Source: Brasenia schreberi (lineage: Eukaryota; Streptophyta; Magnoliopsida; Nymphaeales; Cabombaceae). From it: a stretch of 64,000 nt of DNA. Positions within the stretch are counted from its first letter, which is position 1. Each line of letters starts with the position of its first letter. Positions 1 to 12,000 of the stretch are shown here, in pieces. The notes under the pieces are model-generated. The model made no database searches. It was not told where the DNA came from and was given only the letters and a program-made list of their open reading frames with translations. A program made the position numbers and the translations under genes. Location: contig JAYKKT010000091.1 of assembly GCA_036023115.1 (NCBI GenBank), positions 33,355,001 to 33,419,000 on the forward strand, written 5' to 3'.

Positions 1-74
1 ATGATAAGCTCTCATTTAATAAAAAATGAGACCTTATCTTGAATATGTGAGAGATTTCTCTGTGCTCATATTGC

Positions 75-500
75 ATGAGAAGAATGTTGGAACTGAGACT
101 GTCAGTAATTAGACTATTAGAGCTTTGGTGGTCATTAGTATTCAATTTGTTGTTTCTTCTCATTTTTATTGGTTTGGTTGAGCATGTTTTCATGTTGATA
201 GTTATTAGAAATAAATTATGTATGGCACTAATAGAGGATAAAATGAGAGAATATCGTTTAAGGTGGTTTGGACATATAGAAAGAAGATCAAAAGAAGAAC
301 CTATAAGAAGGTATGAAAAACTAGATTTTGAAAGTATTAAAAGAGGTAGAGGACGACCACAAAAGTGTTGGAAAGAAACAATAAAGAATGATCTAGCTTA
401 TTGTGAGTTAACTGCTAATATGGCACATGATAGGGCTCTGTGGAAACAAAGAATCCATGTAGCCGACCCTGTCTAGTATGGGAAAAGGCTTAGTTGTTGT
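75..500 (+). mobile_element. RTE-clade LINE, 3'-terminal fragment
   Basis: The stretch encodes the C-terminal end of an RTE-type non-LTR retrotransposon polyprotein, best seen from about 190 to 476. Recognisable pieces are RWFGHIERRSKEEP, KRGRGRPQKCWKETI and the end HVADPV, followed by a stop. The same protein end recurs on the minus strand at 20.4-20.7 kb and 38.8-39.2 kb. After the stop come the non-coding end (tatgggaaaaggcttag) and a short TTG-repeat tail near 491-502, typical of RTE 3' ends. The first 40 residues of the open frame do not look like RTE protein. The endonuclease and RT core are absent, so this is a 5'-truncated dead copy. Confidence 0.85.
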
Positions 501-739
501 TGTACTCAGTTAATATAGGAGCAACTTCCATTCTCAATATACCATGTCGTGATGTGAAGATGAGGTATTTTGCCATGATAACGGTTGAGACCTATATATG
601 AAACTTCATAAAATGGAGATCATACTCTCATAGTTATCAATTATGTTTTACTTGGCTTGGAAATTCACAACATTGTTCCTGTGAAATATCATTGTTTGCT
701 CGGTATTTTCTTCACTTCAGATGGAATACATTCTGAATC

Positions 740-763
740 TTGAACCTGTTCTTATTTCACAGG
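740..763 (+). other. Possible 3' splice site of a 5'UTR intron of the ethylene receptor
   Basis: A pyrimidine-rich run ends in TTATTTCACAG, followed by gtttttgg, about 95 bases before the receptor start codon. This fits a 3' splice site of an intron in the 5' leader. No matching donor can be fixed by eye, so this is an inference only. Confidence 0.3.
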
Positions 764-792
764 TTTTTGGATATCTAGAACATAGAATTCTG

Positions 793-863
793 ATGGAAAG
801 CAGAAGCTTACATATTCATTTGGCTCCACCACGACTTAAGTTCTCACATTGATGCAATGTTAA
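793..863 (+). promoter_or_regulatory. Two overlapping upstream ORFs before the receptor start
   Basis: An ATG at 793 opens a 19-codon frame (MESRSLHIHLAPPRLKFSH) that stops at 850-852. The stop overlaps a second ATG at 852 (TGATG), which reads three codons and stops at 861-863, past the main ATG at 857. If the leader is transcribed here, both uORFs would affect scanning to the main start. There is also an in-frame TGA at 791-793 that closes the main frame upstream, which supports 857 as the first usable start. Whether the uORFs lie in the mature mRNA is not known. Confidence 0.4.
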
Positions 864-3800
864 CACTAGGGCAGACCCTTTTATTGACTCCTGTCCTTTT
901 GTCTGTCTCCGTGGCCCATGGGGAGTTTCCTCGTTGCAATTGTGATGATGATGGCTTGTGGGGCATTGAGAGCCTCCTCCAATGCCAGAAAGTGAGTGAT
1001 TTCCTCATTGCTGTGGCATATTTCTCAATCCCTCTTGAGCTTCTTTACTTCATAAGTTGTTCATATATAATCCCGTTTAAATGGGTCATTGTTCAGTTTG
1101 GAGCTTTCATAGTCCTTTGTGGTCTGACCCATTTACTGACTGTATGGACCTATGTCCCACATTCTTTTCATCTCATGCTAGCGCTTTCCATTTTCAAGTT
1201 CCTTACTGCACTGGTGTCCTGGGCAACTGCCATTACTCTGTTTACTCTTATTCCTCAACTATTAAGAGTGAAGGTTCGAGAAGTTTTTCTGAAGCAGAAA
1301 GCCCGGGAGCTTGACAGGGAGGTGGGGATGATGAAGAAACAGGAAGAAACAAGTTGGCATGTTCGGATGCTCACACAGGAGATCAGGAAATCACTTGATA
1401 GGCACACCATCTTGCACACTACTCTCGTTGAGCTCTCAAAGACTTTGCTACTCCAAAATTGTGCTGTATGGATGCCAAATGCCCAGAAAACAGAAATAAA
1501 TTTGATGTATGAATACAAAAATCGAAATTTAAAGTTTTCTATCCCAATTACCAACCAAGATATTGAATACATCTGGGCATCAAAGGGTGCAAAGGTCTTA
1601 TCACTCGATTCAGCACTTGCATCAGCCAGCAGTTGTGGTTTGGTTACTGGTGGAGGGGTTGCTGCCATCAGGATGCCAATGTTGAGAGTTTCTAATTTCA
1701 AGGGTGGGACCCCTGAACATGTTGAGGCTTGCTATGCGATTCTTGTTTTGGTTTTACCAGGTGAAAATCTACAAGTTTGGAACAATCAAGAGTTGGAGAT
1801 TGTGGAGGTTGTTGCTGATCAGGTAGCTGTTGCACTCTCTCATGCTGCAGTTTTAGAGGAATCACAGTTGATGAGAGAGGAGTTGGAGGCACAAAATCGT
1901 GCACTGCAGCTGGCAAGGAGAAATGCAATGATGGCCAGCCAAGCAAGGATTTCATTTCAGAAGGTGATGAGTCATGGTATGAGGAGGCCTATGTATACTA
2001 TCTCTGGCTTGCTGTCAGTAATTAAGTTTGAGAATCTAGATACAGATCAGAGATTAGTTGTGGATATGATGGTAAAGACAGGTAATGTCCTTTCCAAGTT
2101 GATCAATGATGTGATTGAGATCTCAAATTCTGACCATGGAGGATTATCCCTTGAGCTGCACTCTTTTCAGCTGCATCTGATGATCAAAGAAGTGGCAGCT
2201 TTAACGAAGTGTCTGTGTTCTTGCAAAGCATTTGGTTTTGAAGTTGAGGTTGGCAGATTTGTCCCAGATCGTGTGATTGGTGATGAGAAAAGAATTTTTC
2301 AAGTGATTCTGCATATGGTGGGAAGCATGTTAAGTTACAGACGTGAAGATGGCTTGATTTTGTTTCGTGCCTGTGTTCAGGATTTGAGTGAATCAAACCA
2401 AGAATCAAGATGGTCAAAACCATGGAAGCCAGTTTCACTCTCCAATGATTATGTATACGTGAAATTTGAATTTAGAGTTAAGAGTAGAGTGAGCAATGAG
2501 TCGAACTCTAACTCCAGTCAGTTGACAAAGAAAGTTAGTGGTGAAGGGCCACGTGAGGGATTGGGGTTCACTATGTGTAAAAAGCTTGTTCAGGTATGAC
2601 CTGCCTAATCTTTGGCACTCTGTCTTTCTTTTCTTTCTTCATCTTTCTTTACTCAATTTAGAATGTGGGACTTTGATGTTTACAAGTGCACCGTGAAACA
2701 TAGTTTTCAAAGAAAAAATTTGTACGTTCACCTCATTAGATAACCTAAAATTATCCCTGTTAATAGTAGCAACCATAAATCCAATGAGTTTCATTGAGAA
2801 CGGTATAATTCTTTCAATATTTTGCCTCCATTCCATCGTTTGACATGATTTCCATCTTTTGAACTTTGACATGTCTACGGTTGTGCAACGTCATATATTT
2901 AGCTGCTATAGGGTTCTTGCCATTTCTTTTGGTGTGGGTGTGCTTGTGCATGTGTGGTGGATGTGTGCGTGTCTTCTGTGATTGCTTGCATGTGGACATG
3001 TGAAGGTACGTTGCCTTTCATAATTGATTTTAACATTGTATCATATGAATGAGTCCATCATCCACCACGACAAATATCAGAAGAAAAGTAACAAGGAGGC
3101 TCAACTTGATCTACCTTTTTCTGTCGTGAAAAGTCTGCATTCTTCTGCTTAATGTTTACTATGTAACGATGATCACCTGGGTCATCTTTAACCCTTCTCC
3201 TACAAAGACCAAATTTATTTAGGACAAGCAACAACTCATTGAATTTGATTGAATAAAACTTTGTACCTCACATGTGTGGAATGATGTGTGTAGCATTTAA
3301 GCCCTGTGTGGGAATCATGTTTTGGGAAGATTTTGGTACCAAATAAAGTTGCGTTGCTTGCAGATTTGGCATTTCAAGTTTTCAATTTCGACTACATCCT
3401 AGAGAGGACAGTTTTTTGGAATTGTCATGCCACTACATGCTCTGCTTTCTACTAATTACTCGGATTTAATGCTATTAAGTGCATGCATGTAAAGGGTTTT
3501 GCCACAGGTCCGAGTAGCTAATGTATCTGATTAGTGCTTTATTTACCAAATCCCTAATTTTACTACATCCAGAATTCAGTTTTTCACTGGCAATCTCTGG
3601 CTCCCATACAGAGCCTTAAAGGAAGAGTACATAGTAATACTGTCCTCATCTTCAATCTCCTATAAGAAGAGGATGGTGTGAAATTTCAGTGTCTCATAGC
3701 CTACTATTCGAACGAAAAAAAATCGCTGTTCTATGGACAAACCTGACGTTATATTTCTCCATGTTTATGTTCTATCTCTTTTTCTCCTTCTGTCATGCAG

Positions 3801-4340
3801 AGGATGCAGGGTAACATATGGGTGGTTTCAGACAGAGGAGGTCCAGCGGAGTGCATGACACTGATACTCAAGCTACGTTTGCAGCGATCAGCGGTGTTGC
3901 CACGTGAGCCTGATTTCTCTGATCATCTTGCTCATTCCATCCTTCAAGGACTGAATATTCTTGTTGCTGATAGCGATAGTGCGAATCGAACAGCCACACA
4001 AAAGATGCTAGAGAAATTGGGCTGCCGAGTCTCTGCTGTTGCATCGGGTTTTGATTGTCTCAATGCTCTCAGCTGTCTCAGTGACCCTTGGGACCCTTTT
4101 CGGGTTGTGATTTTGGACATCTACATGCCAGGAATGAATGGATTTGAAGTCTCTCTTCGAATCAGGAAAATGAGTGGCTTGTATCCGATGATCGTCGCCC
4201 TGACTGCGAGTGCTGACGACAACATAAATGAGAGATGCCTGCAGGTTGGTATTAATAGGGTTATAAGAAAACCGGTCCTGCTGGAATCCATGGCTGAAGA
4301 GCTCACGAGAATCATCCGTCAGGGTGTTCCAGTTGCTTAA
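857..4340 (+). CDS. ETR2: Ethylene receptor, subfamily II (ETR2/EIN4-like), two coding exons
   Basis: Endoplasmic-reticulum ethylene receptor and negative regulator of ethylene signalling; family members bind ethylene through a copper ion and act through CTR1 kinase. Exon 1 is 857-2593 and exon 2 is 3801-4340, joined in phase 0 across CAG|gtatga...gcag|AGG, giving 758 residues, normal for ETR2/EIN4. An extra N-terminal hydrophobic segment (1-20) marks subfamily II. Cys27 and Cys29 (CNC) match the disulfide pair of the dimer. Three membrane helices follow at about 45-135, with the copper ligands Cys88 and His92 in VLCGLTH. A GAF domain covers about 180-330. The kinase-like domain is degenerate: the H box keeps His373 (SHGMRRPM), the N box is not recognisable (ILHMVGSMLSY), a weak G box is GEGPREGLGF, and the F box is missing. 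The receiver domain (about 630-750) keeps phospho-acceptor Asp685 (VVILDIYMP) and Lys736 (RKP). The gene could be the EIN4 rather than the ETR2 orthologue. Confidence 0.95.
2594..3800 (+). other. Intron of the ethylene receptor gene (1,207 bp)
   Basis: The donor is CAG|gtatga and the acceptor is ctgtcatgcag|AGG, phase 0. The intron falls between the kinase-like region and the linker to the receiver domain, a position shared by subfamily II receptor genes. No gene or mobile element was recognised inside it. Confidence 0.9.
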
Positions 4341-4570
4341 TTCAGACCGCTCATCCTACTGCGTAGTTCAAGGAAACGATCCATTCATTCTGCAAGTCGA
4401 GAAGCCAATTGTATTCGACTGCCATTTTGTCGGGGACTCTGTGCTGCCTGAGAGAGTTAAGAGAAGCAGGAACAAGAACAGGAAGCATGCCTAGATATTA
4501 GAAGGAATCTGGTGATCATCCAAAGAAGATTTATCTTTGCCATGTGTAAGTCCTTTTTGTTGAAACTCGG
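4341..4570 (+). other. 3' UTR of the ethylene receptor gene (approximate)
   Basis: Non-coding sequence directly after the TAA of the receptor. No clear polyadenylation signal was fixed; the end given is a guess based on the AT-rich stretch around 4,560-4,600. Confidence 0.4.
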
Positions 4571-4683
4571 TTGATTATAAATCTTAAGTATATCAATTGA
4601 ATGCATCTAACGAAAGCATTATATTGGTGTTGGCTTTAAGAGAACCAAGGCTGCAACTAATATTCTGAGAGGAGATGAGTCGA

Positions 4684-4869
4684 TGCGTTTGTTAGCATTC
4701 CCGAGTTCGAAAGTGATGGCTGTGAACCTTTTATCTGATGAGTCCAACCTTGTTGATTTATGTGGTGCATCTCAGAGGCTTGGAGTGCTACTGTGAGATA
4801 CTCCAAGCCTGAAAAGGGAATTTTTAGGGTTATCAATATGAGAGAAAGAAGAACGTATCTGATCAAGTG

Positions 4870-4911
<42 letters not shown>

Positions 4912-4994
4912 CGTTTGTTAGCATTCCCGAGTTCTCTGATGAGTCCAACCTTGTTGATTTATGTGGTGCATCTCAGAGGCTTGGAGTGCTACTA
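4684..4994. repeat. Direct duplication around a (TA)20 tract
   Basis: The run gcgtttgttagcattcccg...ggcttggagtgctact occurs at about 4684-4794 and again at about 4911-4993. The second copy lacks an internal stretch of roughly 25 bases (after cccgagttc). Between them is (TA)n at 4871-4910, and the second copy runs into another TA tract. It looks like a replication-slippage or repair product at the microsatellite. Confidence 0.75.
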
Positions 4995-5238
4995 TATATA
5001 TATATAGATAGAGAGAGAGAGAATAGTCCATGCACAAATCAATCTATGCTTAAATCTTTGTTCGTTTAATTGAAATTCAAATTTTAAAAGAAAAAAATAT
5101 TTTAATATTTTTGTATTTATAATAAATACATTTAGTATTATTTTTATTTTTATTTTAAAATTTTAATCGTTCATTTGTAAGATCGAATCGAATGGGTGAG
5201 ATCTTTAAAAAGATTAAAGCAATGTGCACATGAACTAA

Positions 5239-5307
<69 letters not shown>
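4992..5307. mobile_element. MITE-like AT-rich unit bounded by (TA)n(GA)n and (TC)n(TA)n
   Basis: The left end reads TA tract, GA tract, then atagtccatgcaca. The right end is tgtgcacatgaacta, then a TC tract and a long TA tract. So the two ends are inverted repeats of each other, the microsatellites included. The interior (about 250 bp) is AT-rich and non-coding and includes gagatctttaaaaagat. Related units occur at about 12.11, 34.62 and 35.48 kb. Confidence 0.55.
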
Positions 5308-5310
<3 letters not shown>

Positions 5311-5466
5311 CATGCCATTGTAGTATCCCGAAAAGGATCCTTGATGTGAGATAATGGTATGCATTCTTCACCATATCCTAGTCATTGAAATCAATTGAAA
5401 GGGCTTGGCCTTTATCCATACGTATCATGTAAGGATATGATCACGATAGTAGATCCTTTGTTCAGC

Positions 5467-5600
5467 ACTCAGGGCGTTAGCTCACCTGGCAGGGCGCTGG
5501 ACTCACAATATCCAGGTACTGCGTTCGATTTGCAGGGCCCGCATACCTGTCTTCAGCCTCCCTGTTGTAACTGAAAAGAAGACCCTTCGTTCAGAATTTG
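5467..5600 (+). mobile_element. tRNA-derived SINE
   Basis: A tRNA-like head has an A box (TTAGCTCACCTGGCAGGG) and a B-box-like run (GCGTTCGATTTG), followed by a pyrimidine-rich body and the end cagcctccctgttgtaac. It is not a real tRNA gene, because the cloverleaf arms cannot be paired. A related copy is at 35.14 kb (shared TAGCTCACCTGGCAGGGC). Confidence 0.6.
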
Positions 5601-7890
5601 CGCCAAAATAAACAGGAAAACAATGGTCTCAACTATTTCAAGATGGCAGATTGATGGTGGTGGGTGAAGGAAAGAGGAAAACAACGGCATGCATCTAAAG
5701 AAACAGGAAGGCCAAAAGGGACGACTTGTCACTCAGGCGAGGTTCTCACAGCAAATAGCCGGCCAACCCAGCACTTTCAACTCACGACACACACAGATGG
5801 GGGGCAAGGGGGGATAATTCAACGTCCGACGTTTATAAGCAATCGGAACATATGTACAAATAGTCGATGTTCTCGTTCTGTTATCTCTATTTAATGCCTA
5901 TTGCACAAGTGCAGCAATAGTGATATGTGCATAACAAGAACTACCACCCGCGATGTCATATACCTAACCACGGTTTGCATTTCCGGCAGGGTCCAGGTTG
6001 GGTCATCCAACTTGTCAGGTCTTATTCGGGTTAATTCAGACCCAAGCCAAGTCTCTCTCATATATATGTATATATATATATATATAGAGAGAGAGACTTC
6101 CAAACTAGGCATTGCCTGATAATCACTATTATTCATGTGATTAATTGGAGGATGGTTATCAAGGTATTCATCGGCTGGTTCGATTGATATATATATATAT
6201 ATACTCTCTCAAAGTAGTACATAACTCGTATCTACTCATTGCTACTCTCCTGCTATTTAACCTGATTAAGACAGCCAAGGTAGAACCTTGGGTTGAAGGT
6301 GGTCTTCTGGGATGAGGGTTACAAGAATGACGGGAGAAGTCTCTTCTATCTCCTTTTTATCCTGAACCTATGCATCACAGTCGGGTGGGGATTCCTGTTT
6401 GAGCACGAGTAGGACCTTCGAGCAGGACAGACACCAACCAATAGCCGTAGTAAGGTTTAACGTAAGTTAGTAGGCGGATCCACTACCTTACCCGACAGTA
6501 TGGCAGTTCTTGATATACAATACAATTAAGAAAGGCACTAAGGAGACGTTGTTATTGTCATATGGCGCATGTGACAAGAGTGGCACCTTGTTAATGTTGT
6601 TTTCAATGATTCACGAAGAATAATGGGACGGTTAGAGTTTATGAGTATATACTTTTGGAATATATATGCTATAAATACATACTTATACATAATGTAAGAT
6701 ACATATTAATTATTACACATATGTTCTACATTGATAATACGTATAAAATATACACATATACCTAGGTTGCAATAGGGTTGACTCGAGACCAACCCAAGCC
6801 CAAGCTGAATTACGAGAAAATGAGTTGGACCCAAGTCAGCCTGTTTTTGACCAAATGTGAGGTGTCGGATCCAAAAACCTGGTTTGCCAGGTCTACACAT
6901 ACATAAGATACAAATCCGTGAAACAAGTCTTGACAAGTACACCCACTCAAACTACGGTGTGGATAGATATGGTGAGTTTAGAACCGGTTTGATGGTTTGA
7001 ACCAGAATCAGAACCGAGAATTCCATGGTTCGATTACGATTCATATTTTTTCGAAAGTGGATTAAAACCAACGGTGTCAAACCATGATTTTTTAAAATAT
7101 ATTTTCTAAAATCCTTTGTCACAAAGATATGGTTAACTCAATGTGGACAGTTTTTACTGGTGAAAAGTTCCACTTTCAAAAGGTGTTCACATTGCCTTTA
7201 TATACTTTAAATCCTTGTGTTTAAAAAAAAACTTTAAATATTATTTCAGAAACATTTTATCACCAATAGAGCATTAGCTCAATACACTTGATATTGGTTC
7301 ACCTGATGACTTTGAGCGGTTTTCAGATAGTTCTAAAACCCTAACTGTATTCGTCTTAAAACTCTCGGAACCGAAACTTGAAAACGTACTTAACGTGTAT
7401 TGACGCTAGGGGGTATTTATAAGGAGGGATCCATATTTCTTGCAGGTAGATTTGGAGAACGAAAACGGAAACGAGAAGAACACGAAAATTTTCGATGGAA
7501 GTCAGAACGAGAATGGGATAACAAGTCTTTGTCCAGTGAACCCGGTTTCAATCCTTTCTCTAATTGATTCTAAATTATAAGTGAAAATAAATAAGTAAAA
7601 GTGTTATATCTTTTAAATTCATGAAGTCATCGTCATTCTCTACATTTTATTTATAATAATATATTTCAATTTAAATATATTTTATATAAATTAAATTTCA
7701 TTTTATATGTAAAAATGAGCTTGATTATGTGTTGAGTATTTTTTTGATGGCCCTCTCGTAAGATCGAAATTAAAATATGAATGAAAACAAGGTTTCGAAA
7801 CGAAAATAAAAACAAAAACTTTGATCCCGATCTCGCCCCTTCTGTGAACGTTCTTAATTAACGCGTCTTAGCCTCTCTACGCACTTATCA
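5601..7890. other. Gene-free repeat-rich intergenic stretch
   Basis: No open frame with a recognisable domain is seen on either strand. The stretch has short TA and GA tracts (about 6062-6095 and 6188-6203) and an AT-rich block at about 7560-7730. It also has a low-complexity segment around 6970-7080 with repeated 'accggtt/ggttcga' words like those at 63.1-63.3 kb, probably decayed transposon sequence. Confidence 0.5.
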
Positions 7891-7929
7891 TTTGCTTAAT
7901 GCAGGAGTGGTGTGGGAAATACGTCAAGA

Positions 7930-8300
7930 TTAAGGCCTCTCGAGTCTTGCAGAGTTACGTAATACTTGTCATGCATGCACACTGTTCCGTATACACTTGT
8001 CAAGTAACGCGAAAAGGAGCAAAGGCCTTGGTACACACCGTCTCATCTACTGTGCTATTCAAGTCTTGCAGAGTGAGGTAAGACTTGTCACTCATCACTC
8101 ATGCATGAGGACTGCATACTGTTGCATACTCACTGTAATGCATTGCTAAAAGCGTTTATAACAACAAGGCCTTGGTATGCGCACATTGTCTCGTCTATTG
8201 TGCTATTCAAGTCTTGCTGCATGGGGTAAAACCTGTCATAAAAGCATGAGGACTGCATACGCACTTGTAAGGCGATGCTAAAAGAGTATTTCCCATTTCT
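7930..8300. repeat. Three diverged direct repeats upstream of DOHH
   Basis: A unit starting with gtcttgcagagt, including acttgtca..gcatg, then caaggccttggta, the word gtctc[ag]tctactgtgctattc and the next gtcttgc, recurs at about 7942, 8061 and 8209. Unit length is about 120-148 bp. The block lies 370-730 bp before the DOHH start, so it may lie in the promoter. No known motif is recognised in it. Confidence 0.65.
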
Positions 8301-8664
8301 ATTATTAAAGCTTGTTATGTGTGATATATTAGCTAATTTACAAAGAAATAATTGAAAAACAATTGATTGGCAAATGAAGGTGGCTGAGGATACAAAAGAA
8401 ATAATAAAAATTGTTTCCAATCTTGAGCTACCACACAAACTTCAGAAGCTGTTTGCGTGGCGGACAGATTGTTTGTCACGTACTTGCCATGATGCTATAT
8501 GTCTCCTCTCTGCTTATAACACAGTCGGGGAAAGGTAAGGCTAACTCCTGGGAGACTGTTTGTTGCGCGTTTGAGAGTGTGGAAGCAATCATCTGTCCTG
8601 CGATCGTCTGGTTGAGGTGTTTGTTTGCGGTGGGGTTTTGGTGCTCTTGTGATTTGCAGGAAAA

Positions 8665-9021
8665 ATGGCGGAGCGGAGGGAGTTCAAGGTGTCCCCGGAG
8701 ATAGAGAAGTTCCTGTGTGAGAAGCTCGTGGATCCGAGCCAGACTATACCCGAAAGGTTCAGAGCGCTCTTCTCCCTCAGCAATCTCAGGGGCCCCGCCG
8801 TTCGCCAGGCTCTCGTTGGAGGTTTTACCTCTCTCTTCCCCCTTTCTCTCTGTCTCTCTCTGTGTGTGTCACACACGCACACACGTTTTTTCCCATTCCC
8901 AGTATATCAATAGAATTTTCGTACATGACAAATTCTGTGCAAGTGTTACTTGATTTGGAAAGAAAGAATCAGTGCGAGTACTTTCGTATTGTCAGTTTAA
9001 CAGTCCCTACTTTTGTTGTGC

Positions 9022-9076
<55 letters not shown>

Positions 9077-12000
9077 ACACAGTTCGTTTCTCATTCCCCG
9101 GTAGATCAGTAGATTCTTTTTACATGACAAATTCTATTACGATCAAGTGTTCCTTTGTTTGTAAAGCAAGAATCAGTACAAGGACTTTCGAGTTGTAACG
9201 GCCCCTTCTTTTGTAGTTCGTCTCTCTCTCATATATTATAAATATTACATGCACTTGTGTATGTATGTATATATATACGTGCGTGTATATGTAAAATATG
9301 TAAGCACGTGTGTGTGCGCGCGCATGTTCCCAACATGGGATCAAGAAACCTCATCAAGGTGGCCAAGTTGAAGTTCGTCTGAACACCTTATGAACTTCGA
9401 TTGATATGTGCATGTTGATAGAGAACTGAAATGCTGGGCATGGAACCACTAGTAGCTTAAGGCCCATATTTATCTATCTTGAAAGACACGGACAGAGACT
9501 GGTGTGATTGACGTAGATCAATTCTACGATATGAATCACAAGCAGGGACAAGTATTTTTGATGGGTAAATTGGACTGGAAGCATTGGTTTTTCCTTTACT
9601 GAGGTAGTATTTAAGCTGTTTGATGCAAGTTCATGGTTAGATATTTCTTGTGTATATTGATCTTTATTAACACTATTTTCCTTTGCTCTTTTTGGATTTC
9701 CTGAAGCAATCAGGGATTCTTCAAACCTCCTCGCTCATGAGGCTGCATTTGCACTGGGTCAGATGCAAGACCCAGAAGCTGTTCCTGCTCTTGAGGAGGT
9801 TCTTGAAGATCTTTCTGTTCATCCCACAGTGCGATATATGGTACTTCTTCTGTAAGCCGTATTCTTAGATATTATGCTTGCAGAAAGTTAAGATCCTTAT
9901 ATGTATAATTCAATAAATTGCTCAAATATGTATCCCATGGCTGCTCTTAAGTTGCTTTTCCTTCCAAATATAATTTATTTTTACACTTAGGGGAGCTTAT
10001 GTTTATGGGGTGAGTGGAGCCACGTGACACCTGACTTGTGTAGCTAACTCGAACTCCGTCTGTTCAAAATTTCGTGATTTGATTTTATCCAACTCAAAGT
10101 CTGTAATGGACACCCTTCTTCCTACTTCTATGCAATTGAACACAATCTAAGTGCTGTCATAAAACTCTGTGAGAATAACATTCAGTGATATTAATGTTTA
10201 AAAGTTAAGCGTGGAAATTATATAATTAGGCGAATGCAAGAATAGTAGAGGTGGTTATATGTGCAGGTTTTTCCAAAAGATAGGTGCTGTTTGAAAGCTC
10301 TGACATTAAGCGGCTAAATTATAATTTTTCCCATAGTTTGAACATGATCTTCTGTTTAAATAAAGAATGGTTTCGCATTTTGAGCGAACTTAATGGTGCG
10401 CAGGCAGCTGAAGCCCTTGGTGCAATTGGTTTAGAACGTAGCATTCCAACCCTGCAAAGAAGGTTAGCTTCTGACCCTGCAGAGGAAGTTCGCCAAACAT
10501 GTGAAATTGCACTGAGACGAATAGAAGAAGCAAGCAAGGGAAGAAGTCCTGAGACCTCTTCAATAGTTGCATCTCCATTTCTGTCAGTTGATCCTGCACT
10601 ACCCTCAACTCGAAGTTATTCTGTGGACCAGCTGAGGTACTGCACTATGAAAAGGAAAGGCATCCCTTGACTTTTGTTTCTTTAACCTAACAATGCTTCG
10701 ATTTTCTTCCGACTCAGGAAAGTACTTCTGGATGAGGACGAACACTTATACGAACGTTATGCTGCTCTGTTCAGTCTCCGAAATCATGGATCTCAAGAAG
10801 CGATTGATGCTATCATTCCTGCTTTGCATGCTAAAAATGCGCTTCTACGGAATGAGGTCTGACTGTCGCCGTATTTTGAATAAGTAAACATTATAAAAGT
10901 TTGATTTCTGGAGTCGTTGGAATCACATCATATTTGGTAGAATTTGGAGGTTTGTCATGTCGTGAGGTTTGATATCTCATAAGTTTTACAAAGTTCTGAT
11001 CTTACAAGGTTGGTCGTTCATTATGGTGAAAGGTTTGTAGTTAGGTTGTGCTATACGGAAAGCTTGCTATGTGAAAATTATTATTAATTTGTTTTGTGGA
11101 AGGTCTCTAAACTTGTAATAATAATTAAAAAAAGGGAAAACCCCAAGACTTTTAATGGAGTTTATTGTTTTATGAGAATCTCTTCCTCTTCGGTGTGATT
11201 TTTGGCATTTGATACCTGACACCCTACTGGTTTCAAAATTATTAAATATACACGTTGTCTTAGATATATAAGGATACCCAGAATTTGGTGCATTTAGGAC
11301 ACGTTTAATATCTTAATTCTAGTATTGCCAATTTCTACTTATATTGTTATTAGGGTAGGATGTTAAATCCTACACCTAAGGCTTTTGTTAAGATAGGGTG
11401 GAATACGGTGCTCCTGCGGAGAATGAAAAATCATGGTCTTCGTATTGCAGACAATCCAATTATAATTATTTGCTTCCAAGGTGCATGTTTGGTGTTATGA
11501 GTGGAATTGATTATTCATCATTGCTTTTATTCCACTGTTAGTCATTCAAGGTTAACAATATTCAACTCACAGACAATAACATACACCTACTGTCTGCGTT
11601 CATATTTATTGAAAGCCTTAGGTGTCAGTGGCTTAAATCATAAGTTCTTCATTTTCCAGGTTGCATATGTACTGGGACAACTGCAGAGCAAATCTGCTTC
11701 TGCTGCGTTATCAGCACTGATTAAAAACCTTAATGAGCATCCAATGGTGAGGCATGAAGCTGCTGAAGCCCTTGGCTCTATTGCAGGTACTCCTTGGAAA
11801 CAAGTATTAATTGAAATATGCTTTTTCAATGGGCCAGTCCTTGGAGCCCGAGTCTTGCAAGTTCTGCCCATGCAAACACCCCCTAAAGGTAAAATATGCT
11901 AGCAGTAGGGGGTGTGGAAGTCAGCGAAGCCCATGGCAAATAGAAAATTGCAACATCCCAAGTATTAGTTAAGAAGGGATCTCTTTTATTTTTGAAAAAT

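Noticed and set aside
1255..1701. 148-codon open frame antisense to the ethylene receptor
   Set aside because: Shadow of the receptor GAF-domain coding frame; no recognisable domain.
5475..5545. tRNA gene
   Set aside because: A and B boxes are present but the arms of a cloverleaf cannot be paired and the sequence continues into a SINE body.
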